Below, piece after piece: positions 1 through 6,873 of a DNA stretch of 11,602 nucleotides. The position numbers were made by a program, and so were the translations under genes. The stretch lies in NCBI GenBank assembly GCA_003024985.2, contig PXIH01S0031842.1. The stretch is one strand, 5' to 3'. Positions within the stretch are counted from its first letter, which is position 1. Each line of letters opens with the position of its first letter. Under the pieces are notes generated by a model. That model had not been told where the DNA came from and searched no databases. It saw nothing but the letters and a program-made list of their open reading frames with translations. The DNA is from Euperipatoides rowelli (taxonomy: Eukaryota > Onychophora > Udeonychophora > Euonychophora > Peripatopsidae).

Positions 1-806
1 ATTGAAAAGTTATCAAAGACATGTCATTCCTGTATTCAGAATAGTCATATGCCTCATATTACTTCTCTTCAACCTTAGAAGTGTCCAAAAGCTCCTTGGC
101 ATAGAATCCATATATATTTTGCACAAAAGGGTAATATGTATTTTTTAATTGTCATAGATGCGTATTCTAAATGGTTAGAAGTAATTTCTATGAAATCTAC
201 GTAATCATCTTATACCATAGATAAATTGAGAGAACTCATATCAAGGTATGGTTTTCCTGTCGAACTTGTTTCTGACAATGGTCCTCAGTTAACTGCTAAT
301 GAATTTACTAATTTTACCAGAAATAATGGTATAAGACATATATTTATCCCGCCGTATCATCCTCAATCCAATGGTGAAGCAGAACGTTATGTTCAGTATT
401 TNAAGGATTCTTTGGAAAAGATGAAGGTAGACATAAATGATGATACATCGATAAATCATAAAATTGCAAGATTTCTTTTAGCTCAGCATTCAATACCACA
501 CTCAACTATACTGGATTGACACCTGCTGAATTATTTATGAATAGACAATTAAGAACAAAAATATCAATGATTCGTTCAGATATTAGAAGTAAAATTGAAA
601 ATCAGCAAGATAATAGACAATCAATAAATGAAACAAATGAGAACATTACCCACTCAGATGAAGAAAATACTCAAAGTGACATTACAAAAACTATTATAAG
701 TCTAGATGATAAAAATGAACAATATGAACAGTCACAGAACAATGATAAAAACATTGAACATAGAAAAACTAGAAATAAGAAGAAACCTGATAGGTTGAAT
801 TTATAG
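1..806 (+). pseudogene. Ty3/gypsy integrase and Pol C-terminus, element 1 (decayed, 5' cut by window edge)
   Basis: Integrase would insert the cDNA copy of the retrotransposon into host DNA. Frame 1 from base 1 shows the end of the zinc-binding domain (CHSC, 22-33), then the catalytic core. The second Asp is in SDNGPQ (codon 274-276) and the Glu is in GEAER (codon 382-384), with exactly 35 residues between them as in the D,D35E family. At the first catalytic Asp position, in the motif after WHRIHI, the codon at 115-117 is TAT (Tyr). Frame 1 has stops at 76-78 and 202-204. Homology moves to frame 3 between 505 and 510, where the TGLTPAELF motif continues into a hydrophilic Asn/Gln/Glu-rich tail ending in a basic KKKPDRLNL segment with a stop at 804-806. 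It is a dead copy: stops, a frameshift and a lost active-site residue. One N lies at 402. The Ty3/gypsy assignment is secure; the subfamily is not determined. Confidence 0.93.
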
Positions 807-895
807 TTATGTTCTTTAAGTATGAAAAGTTATATTCATTGTAATTTTTTTTTTTGAGTATTTTTAGTAAATCAATATAAAATTGCAATATTGGG

Positions 896-922
896 AAATT
901 AAAAAAAAAAATAAGGGGTTAG
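896..922 (+). other. Polypurine tract of element 1
   Basis: An A-rich run followed by AAGGGG and a few bases lies immediately before a TGTAGTAA LTR start. This is the usual plus-strand priming site of LTR retrotransposons. Its place after the end of the Pol reading frame fits that role. Confidence 0.6.
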
Positions 923-954
923 TGTAGTAATTGTTATAGATTAGTCTTGTTGAA

Positions 955-962
955 TGACGTCA
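955..962. promoter_or_regulatory. CRE palindrome (TGACGTCA) in LTR
   Basis: This is an exact eight-base cAMP response element, the consensus for CREB/ATF bZIP factors, about 80 bp upstream of the TATA-like sequence in the LTR. Activity is inferred; only the motif and its position are seen. Confidence 0.5.
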
Positions 963-1040
963 CCAGACAATGTTATCAATTAGTCGAGTCTGGCATTTGC
1001 AGACATGCAGGAGATAGCATGCAGCACGTAAGATCCACTG

Positions 1041-1050
1041 TATATATAAA
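1041..1050 (+). promoter_or_regulatory. TATA box-like sequence in LTR
   Basis: TATATATAAA lies in the middle of the probable LTR downstream of the CRE. It is the best candidate for the LTR core promoter. In AT-rich DNA such a match has limited weight by itself. Confidence 0.45.
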
Positions 1051-1153
1051 ATTATAGTTTACTTTATTATATTATGTATATATTAATACGAACCTACATA
1101 AATGTATTTATTAACTAAATAATGTTTATTCAGTTTGTTCAATACATAACAGT

Positions 1154-1480
1154 AACCAGCCTATTAGAGTTAAGCTTGATACTGGAGCTGAAATTAATAT
1201 TGAAAGTGTATACATAAAATTAAAACTGAATAAAACTCATTCTAAAACATATTTGGTAAACTATAATGGAACCAAAATAACAGGACTTGGGAAATGCATG
1301 GTAAAAAACAATGGACAGAACCTATTGAGTTTGAAATTGTTAAAACTTGCACAGAAAATATACCACCAGTATTGGGACTACCGACTTTGATATTACTTAA
1401 TTTAGTAAAGCTAGTATATGAAGTTAAAACAAATAGCCTAGGAACTATTTTAGAGAAATATAATGTTTTGTTTTCTGGCT
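1154..1480 (+). pseudogene. Aspartic protease and linker to RT, element 2 (frameshifted)
   Basis: Retropepsin-type protease would cut the Gag-Pol polyprotein. Frame 2 contains LDTGAEIN with the catalytic Asp at 1178-1180, preceded by QPIRVK. It continues to a GLGKC segment near 1285, corresponding to the beta strands downstream of the active site. Homology then passes to frame 1 between about 1300 and 1320 (IEFEIV, then VLGLPTL), so a frameshift separates the two halves. The first part of the domain and all of gag are missing upstream. The catalytic triad DTG itself is intact. Confidence 0.8.
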
Positions 1481-2180
1481 TAGGTCAAGTTGAATATGAA
1501 TATAATATTAAATTGAAAAATGATGCAATTCCATGTGTAGAGCCTTGCAGGAATGTTGCTTATCACCTAATTGACCCTTTGAAAAGAGAATTGGAGAGGC
1601 TAGAAGGACTAGATGGAACCGAATGGATAATCTTGTTAGTAATTACTAAAATGAATAATAATATTATTGTGTTTAGACACTTTTTATTTAAATAAAGGTA
1701 TTGTAAGAGAACATTACAGTATTCCAACATTTGAAGAAATTGTTGCACGGATGTCGTATGCCAAAGTTTTTACTATTTTAGACGGTTACTATGGATTTTG
1801 GCACATCAAACTGGTTTAAGAGAGTCAGCTGCTGACCACTTTTAACATGCCTTATGGAAGATATTGCTTTAAATGACTTCCTTAGGGCAATAAAATTGCT
1901 CTGCTCCAGAAGTTTTTCAAAGATCTTGATGGATTAGAAATCTACATTGATGATATAATAGTTTGGGGAGCAGATGAAGCAGAACACAATGAGAGATTGG
2001 AAAAAGTGCTGAGAAGAGCTGAAGAACAGAATGTAAGATTTAACAAAGAAAAATGACAATTTAGAGTACACAAAGTGAAATATGTTGAACATATATTAAC
2101 GGACTAAGGTAATGAAGAAAGAGTGGAGGCAATACTAACAATGGAGATTTCAACAAACAATAAAAGTTAGAGACCTTTTA
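1481..2180 (+). pseudogene. Reverse transcriptase, element 2 (stops, frameshifts, internal deletion)
   Basis: The RT would copy element RNA into cDNA. The N-terminal part is in frame 1 (GQVEYEYNIKLK, then PLKRELERLE). Between about 1655 and 1673 it moves to frame 2 (LNKGIVREHYSIP; LDGYYGFWHIKL with the first catalytic Asp at 1781-1783). Frame 2 has stops at 1817, 1874 and 1883. A short deletion and frame slip near 1898-1920 separate the APEVFQ-like sequence from the palm motif. YIDD is intact (1943-1954). After it the thumb continues to a TGA at 2054-2056 where the family usually has Cys, and then decays. Both catalytic Asp motifs survive but the frame does not. Confidence 0.9.
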
Positions 2181-2317
2181 AGAATGCTCACCTAGGTAGC
2201 CAAATTTATTCCACACTTTCTGCAAGAAACTCATAAATTAAGAGAGCTATTAAAGAAAAATGTACAATGGAGTTGGACAGAAGAGCATACTACATCATAC
2301 AATGGATTAAAGCAGAT

Positions 2318-2750
2318 ACAAGAAAACCAGTTTTACAGTATTTTATCAAAATGGAACCAGTGTTGTTATCAGTAAATGCATCACAAAATGGATTAGGTGC
2401 TGTATTACTTCAGAATGGACTACCAGTTGCTTATGCTTCATGTGCTTTAACTGAAACTCAAAGAGCATATACTCAAGTAGAGAAAGAAACTTTAGCTATT
2501 GTATTTGGATGTGAACGTTTTCACCAGTACTTGTTTGGAACAGAGTTTATAGTTGAGACGGATCATTTACCTTTACAATCAATTTTTAAAAAACCTCTTA
2601 GTAAATGTCCAATGAGACTTCAGAAAATGATGACAAGACAACAACCTTATGCAATGGAGATAAGATAAAAACCAAGCAAGTTACAGTTTGTAGCTGATGC
2701 ACTGTCTTGGTCATATTTACAGAGTGAAAATCAACCTGATGATATGGACA
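2318..2750 (+). pseudogene. RNase H, element 2 (first catalytic Asp replaced by Asn)
   Basis: RNase H would degrade the RNA strand of the RNA:DNA hybrid. Frame 2 gives a recognisable Ty3/gypsy RNase H: the first strand has NASQNGLGAVLLQ, where the family has Asp at the position encoded here by AAT (2375-2377). This is followed by YTQVEKETLAIVFG with the catalytic Glu region, and ETDHLPLQSIF with the later Asp. A stop lies at 2666-2668, after which the same frame resumes with FVADALSW, the usual end of the domain. This is the longest well-preserved open segment of the element. The Asp-to-Asn change would abolish metal binding at that position. Confidence 0.9.
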
Positions 2751-3522
2751 TAGAAACCCATGTAGGAATGGTTGTGGAGAAATTACCTATGTCTTCTAGT
2801 AAGTTTGCTGTTTTCAGACTAGAAACTAGTGAAGATGAAGAACTATAGACAGTCAGAAATTTGATAAGGAATGGATAACCGAATGATAAAGCATCTGTAC
2901 CAGATCTAGCAAAGTCATACTCATATCGTGAAGAATTATTTGAGAAAGATGAATTAATATTTAATAAAGGTGACCAGTTAGTAGTACCAGTAACACTGAG
3001 GAAAGATATGTTGAACCGAATACATTATAATCATTTAGGAATCAACAAATGCAAAATGAGAGCTCGAGAACATCTATTTTGGCCTCTTAGGTCAAAAGAA
3101 GTGGAAGATTTTGTCAGTAATTGTAAAATCTGTTTGCAGTTACAGAGAAAGAATAGCCATGAACCATTAATGCCAATACCAATATCAGAAAGTCCCTGGA
3201 TGACATTAGGAGCTGATATTTATGAATTGCAGGGAAAGCAGTTTTTGTTAGTGATCGATTATACAAAATACGTAGAAGTGACTCAGTGACTCAACTACCG
3301 GCCTTATTTAGTGACACAACAATTGAAGAATTAAAATCTATAATGGCAAGACATGGAATACCTTTAGAATTGCATACTGATAATGGACCACAATTTGAAG
3401 CAGGGGCATTCAGTAAATTTGCAAAAATATGGAACACGTCATCACCACATTATGCTAGAGCCAATGGCATGGTCAAGAAACACAAACAGACAGTGAAGAA
3501 GATTAAAAGAAAGCTTATTTAG
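2751..3522 (+). pseudogene. Integrase, element 2 (8-bp duplication frameshift, catalytic Glu lost)
   Basis: Frame 2 continues through stops at 2846 and 2876 to the zinc-binding domain (IHYNHLG with two His; CKIC with two Cys, 3123-3134) and the first catalytic Asp in GADIYEL (about 3212). An exact tandem duplication of GTGACTCA (3278-3285 and 3286-3293) then shifts the frame. Frame 1 carries the second Asp in TDNGPQF (3379-3381). Only 31 residues separate it from the Glu position instead of 35, because four residues are missing between W and TSSP. The Glu position itself is Lys (AAG, 3475-3477). A stop follows at 3520-3522. The protein is doubly inactive. Confidence 0.9.
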
Positions 3523-3951
3523 ATAATAAAGATGGAAAATGTCATTATTGGAGTGGAGAGTTACACAAATAGCACAGAATTTAGCATCTCCAGCAGAATT
3601 ATTGTTCAACAGGAAAGTGGCAGACGTNATACCACAATATACCAAGAAGGGAGATGAGGAAACCAGAAAAATACTAGAGGAATGACAAACAGATCAAAAA
3701 CAATATCATGCTTGTGCAGTTAAATCATTGAAACCTTTAAAAGTGGAGAAGGTAATGATAGAGAATTTGCCTTTTGTCAAAAAGCCAATAGAGCAAGGAA
3801 AAGTAATAAAGTATTAGAAGTTCCCAGATCATACCAGATTCTGAAAGAGGATGGTCAGGTGATAAGAATAAATAGGAAGCAGTTACANAAAGACAGTAGC
3901 AGGACAGAGTTTGTTGTGAAACCTGGTACAGGGACACTGGAGATCCAGTAA
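3523..3951 (+). pseudogene. Pol C-terminal region, element 2
   Basis: After a frame change, frame 2 from 3581 reads ASPAELLFNRKVAD, the conserved segment that follows the Ty3/gypsy integrase core. It runs on to a TGA at 3683-3685 and then to LPFVKKPIEQGK. Homology continues in frame 1 from 3817 (EVPRSYQILKEDG, then a short Arg/Asn/Lys-rich stretch) to a stop at 3949-3951. Such a small beta-rich segment with basic residues is typical of the DNA-binding tail. Two single N bases lie here (3628 and 3888). Confidence 0.78.
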
Positions 3952-4206
3952 GTAGAAATTACACACAGGACAATGCTAAGAAGAATGTCACATGCACTGG
4001 AAGAATTATTAGAAAGCCTAAATATTTGGAGGACTGTGTTACTTAATGATTTAAGTAGTGAAGACATTTTTTATTTAAGTATTGATAATATTGTTATATT
4101 TAGAATAAATTGAATAATTAGAATTATGGATTAGTTAATCCTATGTAAGCTTTTTATTTGTAAATAAATTAATGTTCACTATATTTAAGTAATAGTTTTC
4201 CAATTG

Positions 4207-4219
4207 TAAAAAAGGGAGA
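4207..4219 (+). other. Polypurine tract of element 2
   Basis: A-rich purines ending AAAGGGAGA stand directly before TGTGATAATG, the putative LTR start. The 250 bases between the Pol stop and this tract are AT-rich and show no other feature. Confidence 0.65.
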
Positions 4220-4410
4220 TGTGATAATGAGATCATGATGCTACAAGATGCAGAGAGAACAGCATGGTGGACTGAACAGTTGACACATTGTAAGTAATTA
4301 TATTGTAAGTAATTGTATTTGTATGGATACTTTAGTAAAGATCTAATTTAAGTGTTTAAGTTATATCTCTCAGCTTAAGTTATTATCCATAGCACAACAC
4401 AAACATATAT
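4220..4410 (+). mobile_element. Probable 3' LTR of element 2 (about 190 bp)
   Basis: It begins TGTGATAATGAG after the polypurine tract and ends near CACAAACA (4405) or GACA (4414), where the satellite phase begins. The end is therefore uncertain by about ten bases. Inside is a direct repeat of ATTGTAAGTAATT (4287-4299 and 4302-4314). There is no partner LTR in the window to confirm the termini. It abuts the satellite array without spacer, so the element either inserted at the edge of the array or was inside it before the left side was lost. Confidence 0.6.
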
Positions 4411-5036
4411 GACAGTCCTAAGGTTCACCCCAATGCTGAACACTACTTCAATTAGTTGAAATATCCTAACCCTAATCCAAATGAATAGAATGTTCAAAGT
4501 CCTAACCTTCACCCCAATGCTTGTTTACTGTAATTAGTTGAAATAATAACTATGCCCTAACCCTAATCAAATTAATAGAATGTTCAGTCCTAACCTTTAC
4601 CTTAACACTGAACTCTACTCCATTTAATTGAAATAACTATGCCCTAACCCTAATCCAAATGAATGAATATAATGGTCAATGTCCTAACCTTTACCCAATG
4701 CTAAATCCTACTCCAATTAGTTGAAATAATAAATATGCTAACCCTAATCTAAATGAATAGAATGTTCCAGTCCTAACCTTCACCTAATGCTGAACACTAC
4801 TCCATTTAGTTGAAATAACTATGCCCTAGCCTAATCCAAATGAATAGAATGTTGTCATAATTTTCACCCCACAGCTGAAATCTACTCCAATTAGTTGAAA
4901 TAATTATGCCCTAACCTTAATCCAAATGAATTAAATGTTCACAGTGCTAACATTTACCAAATGTTGAACCCTACAAGCCCTAACCCTAAACTAAATGAAT
5001 AAATAGAATGTCCACATTCCTAACCTTCAACCCAAT

Positions 5037-5078
5037 GATCAGGGTGTTTCAACTTTAATTAGTTGAAATACCCTGATC
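5037..5078. repeat. 42-bp inverted repeat in satellite, copy 1
   Basis: Arms of 18 bp (GATCAGGGTGTTTCAACT and AGTTGAAATACCCTGATC) surround the loop TTAATT. One position is mismatched (G where A would pair with T). The right arm contains the ordinary satellite motif AGTTGAAAT, so the left arm looks like an inverted copy of it. Confidence 0.85.
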
Positions 5079-5739
5079 CTAATCCAAATAAAATATAATG
5101 TCCGCAGTCCTAACCTTCACCCCAATACTGAACCCTACTCCAATTAGTTGAAATTATGTCCCCAAACCTAATACAAAAGAATAAATAAAATGTTCACAGT
5201 CCTAACCTTTACCCCAATGCTGAACCCTACTCCAATTAGTTGAAATAATAAATATGCCCTTACCCTAATCTAAATGAATAGAATGTTCCCAGTGCTAACC
5301 TTCACCTAATGCTGAACACTACTCCATTTAGTTGAAATAACTATGTCCTAACCCAAATCTAAATAGAATGTTCACAATGCTAACCTTCACACCAATGTTG
5401 AACTCTACTCCAATTAGTTGAAATGATAACTATGTCCTAACCCTAATCCAAATGAATAGAATGTTCACAGTCCTAACCTTCACCCCAATGCTGAACTCTA
5501 CTCCAATAAGTTGAAACAACTATGCTCTAGCCTAATCCAAATGAATAGAATGTTCAGTCATAATTTTCACCCCACAGCTGAAATCTACTCTAATTAGTTG
5601 AAATAATTATGCCCTAACTCTAATCCAAATGAATTAAATGTTCACAGTGCTAACATTTACCAAATGTTGAACCCTACAAGACCTAATCCTAATCCAAATG
5701 AATAAATTGAATGTCCACATTCCTAACCTTCAACCCAAT

Positions 5740-5781
5740 GATCAGGGTATTTCAACTTTAATTAGTTGAAATACCCTGATC
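5740..5781. repeat. 42-bp perfect inverted repeat in satellite, copy 2
   Basis: The same structure as at 5037-5078, but here the two 18-bp arms are perfectly complementary around a 6-base TTAATT loop. It lies 703 bp from copy 1, at the spacing of the higher-order repeat. Confidence 0.88.
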
Positions 5782-5998
5782 CTAATCCAAATAAAATACA
5801 ATGTTCGCAGTCCTAACCTTCACCCAATGCTGAGCCCTACTTCAATTATTATAAATAATTTTCTAACCCTATCCAAATGTATAAATAGAATATTCACAGT
5901 ACTAGCCTTCACCCCAATGCTGAGCCCTACTCCATTTAGTTGAATTAACTATGCCCTAATCCAAATAAATGAATAGAATGTTCACAGTCCTAACCTTC

Positions 5999-6053
5999 GT
6001 TTGTACCTACTGTGATGGTGGCTTGCTGCTTGGAGTTGGAATGCTGCACTGTG
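5999..6053. other. 55-bp non-satellite insert in the array
   Basis: A GC-richer stretch (GTTTGTACCTACTGTGATGG and so on) interrupts a satellite unit. The pentamer CCTTC flanks it on both sides (5994-5998 and 6054-6058), as after insertion with a 5-bp duplication or a filler-DNA repair event. No coding or known element signature is seen. Confidence 0.6.
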
Positions 6054-6262
6054 CCTTCATCCCAATGCTGAATCCTACTCCAATTAGTTGAAATTATGTC
6101 CCAACCCTAATACAAAAAGAATAAATTTAAAATGTTCACAGTCCTAACCTTTACCCCAATGCTGAACTTTCTACTCCAATTAGTTTAAATAATAATGCCT
6201 TAGTCCTAATCCAAATGAATAGAAAATTCACCGTCCTTGCCTTCCCCAATGCTGAACCCTAA

Positions 6263-6548
6263 TCCAATTAATATATTGTAACTCTAATCCAGTTTTATAT
6301 CACTTCCTTCAGACAAACCTTTTATCAATCAATTTATATTATTTACTTTTACAAAATTGTCAGCTGAAACTTCTGCTGACAGTCTAAGAAAAATTAGTCC
6401 TAAATTATGTTGTAGACCAGTCGCCTATTATAATGCATTTATAGTTCTTAAAAAAAAAAAAACTATTGGTGATGATGTCATCAAGATACTTAAATTATAG
6501 CTGATCATTGTCGCTACAGACGATAAAATATTTTAGTAAATCTGAAAT
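6263..6548. other. AT-rich spacer
   Basis: No gene is seen between the satellite and the small retroposed insert. The only structure is a weak hairpin (TGTCAGC, loop of ten, GCTGACA) at 6359-6382. Confidence 0.6.
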
Positions 6549-6676
6549 AAAAAAAAGTATTACTGTTTGAATTTGGGTTTTTATTATACATTGATTTGCT
6601 TAATTTATGTTATTATGATTTTCTTTGAATAAAGTTAAGGGTTAAGACCCCTTTTAAAAAAAAAAAAAGTATTACT
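6549..6676 (+). mobile_element. Small retroposed transcript 3' end with poly(A) and 16-bp target-site duplication
   Basis: The 16-mer AAAAAAAAGTATTACT occurs at 6549-6564 and again at 6661-6676. Between them lies a 96-bp insert that carries the poly(A) signal AATAAA at 6628-6633 and ends in a 13-base A run starting 22 bases after it (6656-6668). Signal, cleavage distance, tail and duplication together are what LINE-driven retroposition of a 5'-truncated mRNA produces. Because the target site itself starts with A residues, only the GTATTACT part of the duplication is independent of the tail. The source transcript is not recognised. Confidence 0.75.
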
Positions 6677-6819
6677 CAGGAAAAAATTAAAAAGTATATC
6701 AATTGCAATTAGGCCTATTGTTTGATTTGTGTTCTTTGAGGATAAATACTAATATTTATTGTAATGAAAAATTAAAACAGATATTTTAAGAAATGTCAAT
6801 TTTTACAACAAACAAAAAA

Positions 6820-6835
6820 ATGCAAATATGCAAAT
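6820..6835 (+). promoter_or_regulatory. Tandem octamer motif (ATGCAAAT twice)
   Basis: Two perfect ATGCAAAT octamers, the consensus for POU/Oct factors, lie head to tail without spacer and overlap the first ATG codons of the RNF216-like reading frame. The motif is certain; whether any factor uses it is unknown, since it may simply be an 8-bp slippage duplication. Confidence 0.4.
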
Positions 6836-6873
6836 CAATCAGGCGTCTATGTATTCGCTTTTCTACTGGTTAA
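6820..6873 (+). other. Short upstream ORF overlapping the RNF216-like start
   Basis: An ATG at 6820 opens a 17-codon frame ending with TAA at 6871-6873, out of frame with the main gene and overlapping its first ATG (6828). If the transcript includes it, it would reduce initiation at 6828 but leave the ATG at 6918 reachable by reinitiation or leaky scanning. This supports 6918 as the used start. Confidence 0.35.

Larger units (their letters stand above)
923..1151 (+). mobile_element. Probable LTR (3' LTR of element 1, about 229 bp)
   Basis: The segment starts with TGTAGTAA directly after the polypurine tract and ends with ATAACA, giving TG...CA termini. Inside are a CRE palindrome (955-962) and a TATA-like stretch (1041-1050) in the order expected for a U3 promoter. 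No second copy of this LTR is present in the window, so the boundaries rest on termini and context only. The right end is less certain than the left because the protease frame of the next element can be read back to about 1142. No tRNA primer-binding site (TGG...) follows, which argues that this is a 3' LTR rather than the 5' LTR of the next element. Confidence 0.62.
1152..4410 (+). mobile_element. Second Ty3/gypsy retrotransposon, 5'-truncated, non-autonomous remnant
   Basis: The domains occur in the Ty3/gypsy order: aspartic protease, reverse transcriptase, RNase H, integrase, polypurine tract, 3' LTR. Gag and the 5' LTR are absent; the protease begins at the very edge of element 1's LTR. 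The integrase core motifs (TSSPHY, ANGMV) differ clearly from those of element 1 (IPPYHP, GEAER), so this is a separate lineage and not a tandem copy. At least six frame changes and more than eight in-frame stops make it inactive. Its 3' LTR does not match the LTR at 923-1151. Confidence 0.88.
4412..6262. repeat. Satellite array, about 20 units of 72-95 bp with telomere-like CCCTAA hexamers
   Basis: Each unit follows the pattern CAGTCCTAACCTTCACC, then CAATGCTGAACCCTACTCC, then AATTAGTTGAAATAA, then a CCCTAACCCTAATCC-type block, then AAATGAATAGAATGTTC. Unit starts (the CCTAACC after CAGT) fall near 4417, 4501, 4589, 4683, 4772, 5020, 5109, 5201, 5472, 5812, 5990, 6144 and intermediate, more diverged positions. 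CCCTAA-type hexamers occur singly and in doublets (for example near 4465, 4555, 4643, 4979 and 5440). These are the complement of TTAGGG, but they are embedded in a longer unit, so this is not a telomere. Units vary by small indels. No coding potential is seen. It starts where the LTR ends and fades at about 6262. Confidence 0.92.

Noticed and set aside
923-1151. 5' LTR of the second gypsy element
   Set aside because: No primer-binding site or gag follows, and it does not resemble the LTR at 4220-4410.
1563-1748. Antisense open frame over the reverse transcriptase
   Set aside because: Shadow of the RT-coding strand with no homology of its own; the same applies to antisense frames at 3442-4067, 7427-7609 and 7951-8184.
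4412-6262. True telomere or interstitial telomeric array
   Set aside because: CCCTAA hexamers occur at most in pairs inside longer satellite units, not as continuous runs.
4412-6262. CRISPR array
   Set aside because: Repeats are adjacent diverged units without unique spacers of constant length, and the genome is eukaryotic.
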